Assembly: GCF_002591975.1 (NCBI RefSeq) | Contig: NZ_NVQE01000031.1 | Location: 1 to 64,000, forward strand | Direction: 5' to 3' | From: Mycobacterium neglectum | GTDB taxonomy: Bacteria > Actinomycetota > Actinomycetes > Mycobacteriales > Mycobacteriaceae | DNA: 64,000 bases | Shown: positions 33,987 through 42,482 of the stretch, in pieces | How the letters are laid out: every line of letters starts with the position of its first letter | How positions within the stretch are numbered: the stretch's first letter is position 1 | Notes under the pieces: generated by a model | What the model was told of the DNA's origin: nothing | The model's input: only the letters and a program-made list of their open reading frames with translations | Database searches by the model: none | Program-made: the position numbers and the translations under genes

Positions 33987-35024
33987 TTACCTGCCTTCCC
34001 GTGCGGCGACGATCTCGGCGATGTATTTGGCTGTGACACCGGGGTCACCGCCGGCCAGCGACCATCCGCGGGCCCGCACCAGATAGGCAGTCGCCGCGGC
34101 TTCGGCCGAAACGCCGAGGCCGCCCTGGACGTGGACCGCCATCGTCGCTGCCTTCGACGCTTCTTCGGCCATGAACACGAACGCCGACGGCGCCAGCTCC
34201 GGACGCTCGTCGGGCTCGTTGTCGAGGAACCACGCTGCCCGCCGCGCCAGGTTACGTCCACCCTGGACTGTGATGGCGATGTTGGCCAAGGGGTGCGAGA
34301 TGCCCTGCAACGTCGAGATCGGAACACCGAGTGTGTAGCGGGACTTGGCGAACTCGGCGGCGATGGTCATCGTCTCCTCGACGAGGCCGACCAGTGCTGC
34401 CGCAGTGAGCACCCGCCATTCATCCAGGGCCCGTTGATATTCGATCAACGCCTCGGGTCCGCTGCCCAGCACGGTGCGATCGTCGGCGGCGGCGGGGTCG
34501 ACCCACGCCATCGGAAGCTTGCCGATGTTGTCGACCTTGACCGGTCGGGTCCCGAACGTCAGTCGCACGACGTCTTCGCCGTCACGCACGATGATGTGGT
34601 CGGCAATCGATCCCGTCGGGATCAGGCGAACCCCGGAGACGTTGTCCTGTCGGGGATCGAGCGCGATCAGCTGCTTACCGTTGACGACGTCCGGCTCGGC
34701 CGTGCCCAGCCGTGCCAGTAGCCGAGCCGCGCAGACATGATCGATCCACGGAACCGGGGCTAGCGCGCGGCCGAGTTCGTCGGCCACCAGCGTCAGATCG
34801 ACGAGAGTGGCGCCGTCCCCTCCGCTGGACTCGGGCAACGCCATGCTGGTTGCCCCCATGGCGCACAGCCGTTCCCACAGACTCTTGTCGAAGCCGGATT
34901 CCTCAGCGGCGCGGACGGTTTCGATCGGGCAATGCGTTTTGAAAAACTCACGATACGCCGACTGTATGGCGTTGTGGTCCTCGGACAGGCTGTAGTCCAG
35001 CCTCCGCAATTCGTAACGGTCCAT
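33987..35024 (-). CDS. Acyl-CoA dehydrogenase companion subunit, FadE27/FadE29-like
   Basis: This 345-residue protein is shorter than ordinary acyl-CoA dehydrogenases. It has the N-terminal helical domain, a weakly conserved middle domain and the C-terminal helix bundle with HVQGGLGVSAEAAATAYLVRARGW. It lacks the YEGT-type catalytic region. Pairing of a full-size and a short dehydrogenase subunit is typical of mycobacterial heterotetrameric steroid-acyl dehydrogenases. The ATG at 35024 follows AAGGGG. It ends 8 bp before the partner gene at 32782-33978 and is preceded within 2 bp by the amidohydrolase stop. Confidence 0.87.
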   Translation of the reverse strand: MDRYELRRLDYSLSEDHNAIQSAYREFFKTHCPIETVRAAEESGFDKSLWERLCAMGATSMALPESSGGDGATLVDLTLVADELGRALAPVPWIDHVCAARLLARLGTAEPDVVNGKQLIALDPRQDNVSGVRLIPTGSIADHIIVRDGEDVVRLTFGTRPVKVDNIGKLPMAWVDPAAADDRTVLGSGPEALIEYQRALDEWRVLTAAALVGLVEETMTIAAEFAKSRYTLGVPISTLQGISHPLANIAITVQGGRNLARRAAWFLDNEPDERPELAPSAFVFMAEEASKAATMAVHVQGGLGVSAEAAATAYLVRARGWSLAGGDPGVTAKYIAEIVAAREGR

Positions 35025-35026
35025 CG

Positions 35027-35890
35027 TCAGTGTTCCCCTTGCTCCTCGCGTCCGCGGCGATCCTCTCGGACCCCGAAGAAGAAATCCTGTGCATTGTTGT
35101 AGAGGTAGTTCTCCAGCACCTCGGCAGGCAGGTCCAGCGCCAGCGCCTCGGGCACCACACGGTGCATTCTCAGAACCGGCCAGTCCGATGCGAATATGAC
35201 CTTGTCGGGTCCGCGGGTGCGCATGTAGTGCAAAAGGCTGTCCGGCAACCGCTTGGGCGACCACGCCGACGTCATCAGGCGCAGGTTCTGGTATTTGATC
35301 ATCAGTCGGATCGCGACGTCCCACCACGGATCTGCCCCATGGATCATGCAGAGCTTCAGCTCGGGGAATCGCACGCATACCCGGTCGAGGTGGATGGGGT
35401 TCTGCGCCTCCCCGGGGATCGGCGGACCCGGCAGACCGGTGTTGATGCACAGCGGTAGACCGATTTCAGCGCATTTGGTGTAGAGCGGATAGTAGACGGC
35501 GTCACTCGGCGGGTACTGACCGTCACCCCAAAAGCTGGGCCCTACAGCGGTGTACGCCACCGGGAGGTCGCGCACGATGGCGCTGAGTTCCCGCAGGGAC
35601 GGCATGGGCCGCAGCAGATTCACGCCACCCACCGCGAGTGCGAACTTGTCGGGCCGCTGGTCGACGAACTTGCGGGCCGTCACCGACGGCTTCGTCAGGT
35701 TGTCCATCAGGATGGCCTTCTCGACACCGCGCTCGTCCATTTCCTCGAGCAACTGCGGCAGCTCGACCTGGTCGTAGAGCGACTGCGGTCCCTTGAAGTA
35801 GTCGTCGCGCACCTTGAGCATGAACTCGGGTTGCTTCTCAGTCTCACCGAAGTGGACGTTGACCAGGCAATCGATGGCTTTCGGGCTCAT
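35027..35890 (-). CDS. Small amidohydrolase-2 family protein, atypical metal site
   Basis: The 287-residue TIM-barrel protein has NVHFGE (His13) at the N-terminus, a strand LCINTGLPG where active family members usually have a His, MIHGADPWWD, and the terminal IFASDWP carrying the catalytic-Asp position. It is far shorter than the other three amidohydrolases (402-432 residues), and the N-terminal D/HxH metal pair is incomplete, so metal binding may differ. The ATG at 35890 overlaps the upstream synthetase stop (ATGA). Position inside the ACS-ACAD operon suggests action on an early CoA-linked or free-acid intermediate. Confidence 0.82.
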   Translation of the reverse strand: MSPKAIDCLVNVHFGETEKQPEFMLKVRDDYFKGPQSLYDQVELPQLLEEMDERGVEKAILMDNLTKPSVTARKFVDQRPDKFALAVGGVNLLRPMPSLRELSAIVRDLPVAYTAVGPSFWGDGQYPPSDAVYYPLYTKCAEIGLPLCINTGLPGPPIPGEAQNPIHLDRVCVRFPELKLCMIHGADPWWDVAIRLMIKYQNLRLMTSAWSPKRLPDSLLHYMRTRGPDKVIFASDWPVLRMHRVVPEALALDLPAEVLENYLYNNAQDFFFGVREDRRGREEQGEH

Positions 35891-37503
35891 GTCAGCGACG
35901 CCTCTTGCATCGCAGCCGCTTTCGCCCAGCGATAGTCCGGTTTGCCATTTCCGAGCCGCCGTACTTGATCGACGAAAATGAACTCCTTCGGCGCCTTGAA
36001 CCGCGCGAGATGCGATGTGCATTGGCCATGAAGCTCTTCGGGGGTGATGCTGACGTCGTGCTGCAAGGCCACCAGTGCGACGATTTCTTCACCCCACCGC
36101 TCACTGGGCCGACCGACCACCAGCGCATCGGCGACACCCGCGTATGCGCGCAACACTTCCTCGACTTCCTCGACGAAGACCTTCTCGCCGCCGGTGTTGA
36201 CGACCAGCGAGTCCCGACCGAACAACTGGAGAGAGCCATCGGGAGCCAGCGAGCCGCGGTCCCCGGAAATCACCACACGCTGTCCCTCAACGACGGGAAA
36301 CGTCTTACGGGTCGCGGCCTCGTCGTCGAAATAGCCGAGCGGGATGCGTCCGCCGCGTGCGACGAAGCCGACCTCCTGCTCCCCCGATTGCAGGAAGCGA
36401 CCGTAGTCCTCGGACAGGACCAGCGCGCCTTCCCTGAGCACGAACGTGTCCTTCTGGTCCCCGTGTTGGCTGCGCCCGAAGCCCACGTTCCCGGTCTCCG
36501 AGGAGCCGTAGCCGTTGATCAAGGTGATCTGCGGCAGCAACTCCAGAAGCGCCTGTTGGTGTTTCGGATTGGTGGCCGCCCCACCGGTGCCGATCGCATA
36601 CATCGACGACAGGTCGTAAGCACCGCTGCGCAGTTCCTCGACCAGCGGCCCCGCGTAGGCGTCGCCGACCATCGTCATCATGCCGACTTTCTCACGCTCG
36701 GCCGTCTCGAGTACCGCACATGGGTCGAAGCGTGTCTTATCGTAGAGGACGATCGGCAGCCCGTTGAGGAGCCCCGCGAAGGCCGTCCACATTCCCGCTG
36801 CATGCATCAGCGGTGACACGGCGAACCACGGCTGACCTTCGAAACCGAGCTTGGCATGGATCTCGTCGACGGATTCGTGGTCGGCGCCGTTCATGGACAC
36901 CACGTACGTGTCGCTCTGCCGCCACATGACCCCTTTGGGGCGGCCGGTGGTCCCGCCGGTGCACACCATCATCACATCGTCGGGTGACGTCGCAATGTCG
37001 ACGTCCGTATCTCCCTGCGCCAGAGCATCTTCCAAACTGATGGCCCCCGGCAACTGCGGTGCCGAACTGTCGTCGTCGACCGAGATCATCAGGTCCGCGG
37101 CGGCGGGCGGGAGGACATCGGCGAACTTGGGCCCGAACGAGCGGTGATAGATCACCGCTCGTGGCTGCAGGTAGTCCAGGAGTTCGGCAACCTCGCGTGG
37201 GGTGTAGTTGTAGTTGACGTTGACCGGTACGGTTCGCGCCTTCAGCGACCCGATGACCATGTCGGGATACAGGTCGTTGTGCATGATGAGTGCCACGCGA
37301 TCCTGTCCACATTCCCAGTTCGCGAGGTCAGCTCGTTCCCGGTGCGCGCCCAACCCCTGCCCGGCAAGGTAATTGGCCAGTCTGCGGGTCCGCTCCGCCG
37401 ACTCCCCGAACGTGCTACGGCGCGTACCGCAGATGGTCATCAGCCGGTCGGGAACGGCTTCGGCGATCGCGTCCAGCACCGCGCCGATGGTCCATTCGCC
37501 CAT
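35887..37503 (-). CDS. FadD-type acyl-CoA synthetase
   Basis: This 538-residue adenylate-forming ligase has the P-loop CTGGTTGRPKGVMWRQ, the A5 motif GYGSSETGN, ISGDRG, VNTGGEKVFVEEVEEVL and the C-terminal lysine motif GNGKPDYRWAKA. It is closely similar in layout to the synthetase at 17411 (both share VNYxY, GGTTGxPKGVxWRQ, GEKxFVEEVE and DYRWA). The ATG at 37503 is 2 bp after the upstream amidohydrolase stop and its own stop overlaps the next ATG. It would activate the acid that the dehydrogenase pair then oxidises. Confidence 0.9.
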   Translation of the reverse strand: MGEWTIGAVLDAIAEAVPDRLMTICGTRRSTFGESAERTRRLANYLAGQGLGAHRERADLANWECGQDRVALIMHNDLYPDMVIGSLKARTVPVNVNYNYTPREVAELLDYLQPRAVIYHRSFGPKFADVLPPAAADLMISVDDDSSAPQLPGAISLEDALAQGDTDVDIATSPDDVMMVCTGGTTGRPKGVMWRQSDTYVVSMNGADHESVDEIHAKLGFEGQPWFAVSPLMHAAGMWTAFAGLLNGLPIVLYDKTRFDPCAVLETAEREKVGMMTMVGDAYAGPLVEELRSGAYDLSSMYAIGTGGAATNPKHQQALLELLPQITLINGYGSSETGNVGFGRSQHGDQKDTFVLREGALVLSEDYGRFLQSGEQEVGFVARGGRIPLGYFDDEAATRKTFPVVEGQRVVISGDRGSLAPDGSLQLFGRDSLVVNTGGEKVFVEEVEEVLRAYAGVADALVVGRPSERWGEEIVALVALQHDVSITPEELHGQCTSHLARFKAPKEFIFVDQVRRLGNGKPDYRWAKAAAMQEASLT

Positions 37504-37505
37504 GG

Positions 37506-38714
37506 CTAGGCGGAGGCCGTTACGTTCGCACCCAGCAGCTGCAGCGCGTTGTCGCGCATCACCTTCCGGGTGTCCTCGTAGCTGAACTCCGGGAACTGCG
37601 GGATGTCGGCGGTGAAGGTCATCGGATCGGCCAGGCCTTCGCCGTGAGGCCAGTCCGAACCGAACAGGATCTTGTCGACGCCGATCGTCGCGGCGAGCAG
37701 CTTGACGTCGTCCTCGTAATACGGCGCGATCCACACGTTGTTTCTCAACTGCTCGACCGGGTCCTCTTTGAAGTGGTACGGCGCGGTGTTGGCGGCCTTC
37801 TTGAGCCGTTTGATCAAGCGGTAGACGAAGTATGAGCCGTTCTCGATGCTCGCCACCTTCAACTTCGGATGCCTGGTGAAGACCTGATGCACGAGCATCG
37901 ATGCCATGGCGTCGTGAATCGCGCGGTCGTCGAGCAGCACCTGATCGAGCGGATCCTTCTTACCGAACCCCTCGAAGGTGGCCTTGCCGCCCCACAATGC
38001 CGCGATCGCGAGATAGCCGCTGTCGGACAGGTGGAAGATCACCGGAACGCCCGCCTCGGCCAGTCGGGCCCACACCGGATCGTGCAATGGATCTCCCAGT
38101 GAACGCGGCTTGACACGACCCGGAACCGGCGCAGGCCGTACACACACGTTCTTGGCGCCGCGGGACAGGACGAACTCGACCTCTTCGACGGCCTTGTCCG
38201 GATCGGCCAGCGAGATGATCGGCGCCGACAGGAACCGGTGGTCGGGACGGTCGAAACCCCAGTCTTCATCGAGCCACAGATTGAACGCGTGCACCGTGGC
38301 CATGGTGGCCTCGATGTCGTGTTTGAGGGCTTCCTCGACGCCGCACGCGAAAGTCGGCAGCATGAACACGGTTTCGAGGTTCTGCTTGTCGAGAACCTTC
38401 AGCCGGGCATCGCGATTCTGGTACTCGGGATGGTCTGGCAGCCGGTCGACCTTCATCAGCGAAGCCGGGTCCACGCCCTCGGGGATTTCACCGCGGAACA
38501 GAAGGTCGAGGCAACCGGGTTCGATGATCGGGTCGAACGTCGGATTCGGGATGAAGTGGTTGACCACACCACCCATGACGGCGAACGTGCGCTTGCCCTC
38601 GTTGAGCATCTGCACTCCGCGGCGTTTGAACTCCTTGGGCAGGTGGCGGGTGCACGAGTCGATCGTCTCGTAATAGTGATTGTCGACGTCTATGGCCATG
38701 TAGTCCAGGGTCAT
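37506..38714 (-). CDS. Amidohydrolase-2 family protein
   Basis: The 402-residue TIM-barrel protein has an N-terminal metal motif D9-V-D11-N-H13, a PVIFHLSDSG strand, VASIENGS and the catalytic Asp segment LFGSDWPHGEG. It is a close relative of the amidohydrolase at 29664 by shared motifs ([12 protein letters not shown], FGSDxPH). The ATG at 38714 overlaps the upstream crotonase stop (ATGA), so it is the second gene of the seven-gene operon. Zinc-dependent hydrolysis or decarboxylation of a cyclic intermediate is the family expectation. Confidence 0.88.
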   Translation of the reverse strand: MTLDYMAIDVDNHYYETIDSCTRHLPKEFKRRGVQMLNEGKRTFAVMGGVVNHFIPNPTFDPIIEPGCLDLLFRGEIPEGVDPASLMKVDRLPDHPEYQNRDARLKVLDKQNLETVFMLPTFACGVEEALKHDIEATMATVHAFNLWLDEDWGFDRPDHRFLSAPIISLADPDKAVEEVEFVLSRGAKNVCVRPAPVPGRVKPRSLGDPLHDPVWARLAEAGVPVIFHLSDSGYLAIAALWGGKATFEGFGKKDPLDQVLLDDRAIHDAMASMLVHQVFTRHPKLKVASIENGSYFVYRLIKRLKKAANTAPYHFKEDPVEQLRNNVWIAPYYEDDVKLLAATIGVDKILFGSDWPHGEGLADPMTFTADIPQFPEFSYEDTRKVMRDNALQLLGANVTASA

Positions 38715-39601
38715 GATTCCTGTCCTTTCAAAGATCCTTGGCCTGATCCTCGGGCCGGCGGGAAGTTCGGCTGACGCTTTTCGAAGAAGCTCGTGATGCC
38801 TTCGATGAAGTCGGGGCGCTGCATGGATTCGTGCATCAGCTTTTCGGCATCGTCGCTGGCATCGAATACATCGCGCATGGTGTCTGCGTACACCTGTTGC
38901 TTGATCACCGCCAGCGAGCTCGGCGCGCAGTTGGCGGCGATGTCCTCGGCGTAGGCGATCGCGCGGGAAAGTAGTTCTTCGGGTGCCACGACTTCTTTGA
39001 CCAGTCCAAGGCGCAGGGCCTCGTCTGCCAGGAACACCCTGCCCGACAACAGCAGGTCGAGAGCAACGCCCTGGCCGACGATGCGAGGCAGGATCCAGGA
39101 GATCCCGTACTCCGCGATCAGGCCTCGGCGGGCGAACGAGGTGCTGAATTTTGCGCCGTCGGCAGCGAACCGCACGTCGCACATCAACGCCATCGTCATA
39201 CCCATACCGGCACAGGCACCGTTGATTGCGGCGATGAGGGGTTTTCTCATCGTCGCCGTGAAATGCGGATGACGCGCACCGACCAGCTTGCCGACGTCCG
39301 TGTCCGCGGCGGCATCGACGGTGGCGGCGCTGATCGACGTGAGGTCGCCCATGTCCGCCCCGGCGCAGAATGCTCGGCCTTTACCGGTCACGACGATGGC
39401 CCGGACGTCAGGGTCGGCCTCTGCGTCGTCGAGTCTCAGATAGAACATGGTGGCCAGACCGCCGCCCCAGCCGTTCATCCGCTCGGGCCGGTTGAGGGTC
39501 AGGACGGCGACGCCGGTGTCGAGGACCTCGTAGAGCACGGGTGCGCTCTGGTCGGAGGCGTTGCGGTCCAAGGGGTCAGCGACGCGATCTCCAACGCTCA
39601 C
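38711..39601 (-). CDS. Enoyl-CoA hydratase/isomerase (crotonase) family protein
   Basis: The 296-residue crotonase has the oxyanion-hole segments GRAFCAGADMGDL and NGACAGMGMTMALMCDVRFA, and an active-site helix region RRGLIAEYGISWILPRIVG with Glu at the usual position. Crotonases hydrate, isomerise or cleave acyl-CoA. The start is a GTG at 39601 with GGAGGG 8 bp upstream. It is the first gene of an operon running to 31764 in which most junctions overlap or abut. Its promoter region contains operator 39644-39662, which ties this operon to the regulon. Confidence 0.88.
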   Translation of the reverse strand: MSVGDRVADPLDRNASDQSAPVLYEVLDTGVAVLTLNRPERMNGWGGGLATMFYLRLDDAEADPDVRAIVVTGKGRAFCAGADMGDLTSISAATVDAAADTDVGKLVGARHPHFTATMRKPLIAAINGACAGMGMTMALMCDVRFAADGAKFSTSFARRGLIAEYGISWILPRIVGQGVALDLLLSGRVFLADEALRLGLVKEVVAPEELLSRAIAYAEDIAANCAPSSLAVIKQQVYADTMRDVFDASDDAEKLMHESMQRPDFIEGITSFFEKRQPNFPPARGSGQGSLKGQES

Positions 39602-39643
39602 CCGTCAGCCCTCCTCAGGCATGTCGAACTGGATGTTTGCACT

Positions 39644-39662
39644 TACTGTACACCTATCGGTA
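39644..39662. promoter_or_regulatory. Regulon operator, site 8 (degenerate right arm)
   Basis: TACTGTACaccTATCGGTA has 7 of 8 matches on the left arm and 5 of 8 on the right arm of the consensus, with correct spacing. It is 42 bp upstream of the seven-gene operon (GTG 39601) and downstream of the aldolase-like gene, which points to control of the operon. Confidence 0.55.
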
Positions 39663-39690
39663 GTGCCTTCCGCAACCGTCTGGCAGGGCA

Positions 39691-40695
39691 TCAGCCGGCC
39701 AACCCGAACCGTCGATACGCAGCGTCGATGTCGGATTTGGCCTCGTGTGGCAGCTCAGCCTGCGGCGGCCGCGAGTGGGGGTAAGAACCGATGGGCAATC
39801 CAAGCACCGACGCCGCGTACTTGAACGCCCCGCCCCAGTGGGTGAAATAGTCCGGACGGCCCGGATAGCACGTAAAGCACCCACCGATGTCGACGGTGAA
39901 CTGATCGATACCCGACTTCTCCGCGTAATCGATCGCCTCAGACAACTTGTCGCTCCACACGAGTTCCCAGTATTCGGACAACACCCGATGCTGCGGAGTT
40001 TCGTAGAGATAACCGGACGTACCCAGTTGAGCGGGCCCGACGATCCCGGCGCGTAGCCAGCCGGCACGGTAGACCATCGTCTCGCATTCCCAGATCGTCA
40101 GGTCGGGAGCGAGGTTGTGTAGCTGCCGGCTGGCCGTGGGCCGGAACGCGCCCTCCTTGGTCGCGCACACCGCCGGAATCTCGTCGTAGATCCGCGCACC
40201 CTCGGCAGGGGTCAGCACGTATCCAGACGACGGCGAGTTGAACATGCCGAGCGCGACATCGCTGCGGTCGGCGATGTAGTGAAAGAACCGTAAAACACCG
40301 GCTCCCCCATGCGCTTCCATCATCGGCGTCTGGATGTAGACGATGTCGGCCCCCGCCTGCTGTGCGTGCAGTGTCAGATCCAGACAGTCCTTCGCCGACA
40401 TGGCAGCGGTGCAGGCCTGCACCACGACATTGGGATCGGCGGCCCGGCCCTCTTGAATCGCGACCTCCAGCAGGCGCTTTCGCTCATCGATGGTCAACGA
40501 CCAGAACTCCGCAATACCGCTGGTGCACCAGAGCATCGGGTGACGCAGTTCTCCGACGCAGTAACGCACCAGCGTGCGGTAAGCGTCCCAGTCGATGTCA
40601 TCGCCGTCCACGCCACAGAACGGCGTGTAAAGGGAGTTGCCGATCCCCCGCAGATTGCTGCGGGCCCAATCCCGCGCTTCGCTGGCCGTCGCCAC
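39691..40695 (-). CDS. DHDPS/N-acetylneuraminate lyase-family aldolase-like protein
   Basis: This 334-residue TIM-barrel protein has the Schiff-base lysine in AVCATKEGAF and the family C-terminus ending SRPPQAELP. The usual YNxP motif, whose Tyr relays protons in DHDPS, reads FNSP here, so the chemistry may differ. Members with this fold include hydratase-aldolases of aromatic degradation, and it may perform a retro-aldol cleavage here. The start is set at GTG 40695 because GAGGAGG lies 5 bp upstream; farther in-frame starts (GTG 40758, ATG 40752) would overlap the SDR gene. Third gene of the 42290 operon. Confidence 0.82.
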   Translation of the reverse strand: MATASEARDWARSNLRGIGNSLYTPFCGVDGDDIDWDAYRTLVRYCVGELRHPMLWCTSGIAEFWSLTIDERKRLLEVAIQEGRAADPNVVVQACTAAMSAKDCLDLTLHAQQAGADIVYIQTPMMEAHGGAGVLRFFHYIADRSDVALGMFNSPSSGYVLTPAEGARIYDEIPAVCATKEGAFRPTASRQLHNLAPDLTIWECETMVYRAGWLRAGIVGPAQLGTSGYLYETPQHRVLSEYWELVWSDKLSEAIDYAEKSGIDQFTVDIGGCFTCYPGRPDYFTHWGGAFKYAASVLGLPIGSYPHSRPPQAELPHEAKSDIDAAYRRFGLAG

Positions 40696-40717
40696 TGCTG
40701 CCTCCTCAGGTGAAGTC

Positions 40718-41515
40718 TCAGGTGAAGTCAGAGCCTCCGTCGACGTTGACATTGGCACCGGTCATGTACGAATTTCGCCGGGAAGCGAGAAACGCTACGA
40801 CAGGACCCATTTCGTCCGGCAGACCCGCGCGCGGTAAGTGCGCCGGATGCCCGAAGTGCTCGTCGATGGCCGACATCAACGCATACGGATCGCTGCCGTC
40901 GACTCCGACAGATGCGGCCCAGCCGACCAACGCCTCCGAGGAGATGCTGCCCGGTGAGACGACGTTGACCATGATCTCGTCCTTGGCCAACATCAGCGAA
41001 AGGTTCTTGGAGATACTCGTCAGTGCCGCCTTGGCGGCGGTGTACGCGGGCAGAATGACGCTCTGACGTTGCGTCGAATGCGCGGAGAAGTTCACGATGC
41101 GCGCCCACTTGGCTTTTCGGAGCAGCGGTAGTGCGGAACGGACGCAGTGCACCATCCCCAGCACGCCGTCGTCGAACGCTGCGCGCCACTGATCGTCGGT
41201 GAGATCGTCGAAGGTGCCGACCGACCCTGGCCCCACTGCGTTTATGAGGATGTTGAGCTCACCACCCCACCGTGCGCTCAGGTCGTCGAAAACCCGCTGC
41301 ACCTGTTCGGCGTCCGAGGCGTCGGCCACGAGCCCGAGCGCATCAGGGCTTCCCCGGGTCGCCAAATCCGTTGCAGCGTCGTCGAGTACCGCCTGCGTCC
41401 GGCCGACGACTGCCACCCGCGCACCGTCCTCGGCGAGGCAGCGCGCAGTCGCAAGTCCCATGCCTCGGCCGCCTCCGACGACGACCGCGGCTGCGTCCCT
41501 CAACCCCAGATCCAT
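40718..41515 (-). CDS. Short-chain dehydrogenase/reductase
   Basis: The 265-residue classical SDR has the cofactor motif GGGRGMG near residues 14-20, NAVG, the catalytic Ser in NFSAHST, Y-T-A-A-K and a C-terminal GANVNVDGGSDFT. It would oxidise or reduce a hydroxyacyl-CoA or alcohol with NAD(P). The ATG at 41515 lies 13 bp after the crotonase stop. It forms an operon with the crotonase (41529) and the aldolase-like gene (39691), so hydration, oxidation and aldol cleavage could be consecutive steps (inference). Confidence 0.88.
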   Translation of the reverse strand: MDLGLRDAAAVVVGGGRGMGLATARCLAEDGARVAVVGRTQAVLDDAATDLATRGSPDALGLVADASDAEQVQRVFDDLSARWGGELNILINAVGPGSVGTFDDLTDDQWRAAFDDGVLGMVHCVRSALPLLRKAKWARIVNFSAHSTQRQSVILPAYTAAKAALTSISKNLSLMLAKDEIMVNVVSPGSISSEALVGWAASVGVDGSDPYALMSAIDEHFGHPAHLPRAGLPDEMGPVVAFLASRRNSYMTGANVNVDGGSDFT

Positions 41516-41528
41516 GGCGTACGCGCCG

Positions 41529-42290
41529 TCAGGTACCAGTCCAGTTGGGCGCGCGCTTTTCTGCGAACGCGATCGCGCCCTCCTTGGCATCGTTCGAGGA
41601 GAAGATCGGAATGATGTACTCGAGTTGCTTTTTCCACATCTCGTCCTCGCTCCAACCGACCGACTTGACGAGGATTTCCTTGGTGGTCGCCACCGCAAGA
41701 GGCCCGTTGGCTGTGATGCGTTCGGCCAATTCGATTGCGCCGGCAAGCGCTTCGCCCGGTTCGGTGAGCACGTTGACGAATCCCCATGCCTCGGCCTGCT
41801 CGGCGGTGAAGCTCTCGCCGGTGAGCGCCAACTGAAGCGCCTTCTGATACGGGATTCGTTTGTGTAGACGCAGCAGCCCGCCACCCGCGGCGACAAGTCC
41901 GCGTTTCACTTCGGGGATGCCGAACTTCGCCGTCCGCGATGCCACCACCAGATCCGTCGCGAGCACCACTTCGGTGCCACCGGCTAGCGCATAGCCCTCG
42001 ACGGCTGAGATGAGTGGCTTCCTCGGCGGCCGCTCGGTGAAGCCGATGCCACGACCCGGAATCGCGACCATCTCGCCGGCGGCGAAGGCCTTGAGGTCCA
42101 TGCCGGAACAGAAATTGCCACCTGCCCCCGTCAGCACCGCGACCGATAGGTCCTTGTCCTCGTCGAGTTCGTCGACCGCGTCGGCCAGGCCCTGGCTGAC
42201 CGCCAGGTTCACCGCGTTTCGCGCTTCCGGCCGATTGATCGTGATGACGAGTACGCGCCCCTGGCGCTCCGTCAGGATTTCGTCCGACAC
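41529..42290 (-). CDS. Enoyl-CoA hydratase/isomerase (crotonase) family protein
   Basis: The 253-residue crotonase has the oxyanion-hole motifs NFCSGMDLKAF and EGYALAGGTEVVLATDLVVAS, plus the family-typical C-terminus DAKEGAIAFAEKRAPNWTG. Length is standard for EchA-like proteins. I place the start at GTG 42290, which follows an AAAGG site; upstream codons to 42332 lie within the promoter region next to operator 42334-42352. It leads the crotonase-SDR-aldolase operon and is divergent from TetR regulator B. Confidence 0.87.
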   Translation of the reverse strand: MSDEILTERQGRVLVITINRPEARNAVNLAVSQGLADAVDELDEDKDLSVAVLTGAGGNFCSGMDLKAFAAGEMVAIPGRGIGFTERPPRKPLISAVEGYALAGGTEVVLATDLVVASRTAKFGIPEVKRGLVAAGGGLLRLHKRIPYQKALQLALTGESFTAEQAEAWGFVNVLTEPGEALAGAIELAERITANGPLAVATTKEILVKSVGWSEDEMWKKQLEYIIPIFSSNDAKEGAIAFAEKRAPNWTGT

Positions 42291-42333
42291 ACTTCGCCTT
42301 TCGCCGCCTTTAGCTGCAATCGCTAGAAACACT

Positions 42334-42352
42334 TACTATAGGGCTTACAGTA
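42334..42352. promoter_or_regulatory. Regulon operator, site 9
   Basis: TACTATAGggcTTACAGTA has a perfect right arm and 6 of 8 matches in the left arm. It lies 43 bp from the crotonase operon start and about 130 bp from the start of TetR regulator B, so it could serve both repression of the operon and autoregulation. Confidence 0.75.
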
Positions 42353-42482
42353 AAGAAGTGAAACGGTGGACCGGTACAGTTGACGGCAGCGGCTGAGCGG
42401 CGACACACCTGCGTAGACGCAGATCAGAGGGCAATTGCCGGTACATTCAGTCCACCAGTCGATTGTGATGGAGGTGCCGTTC

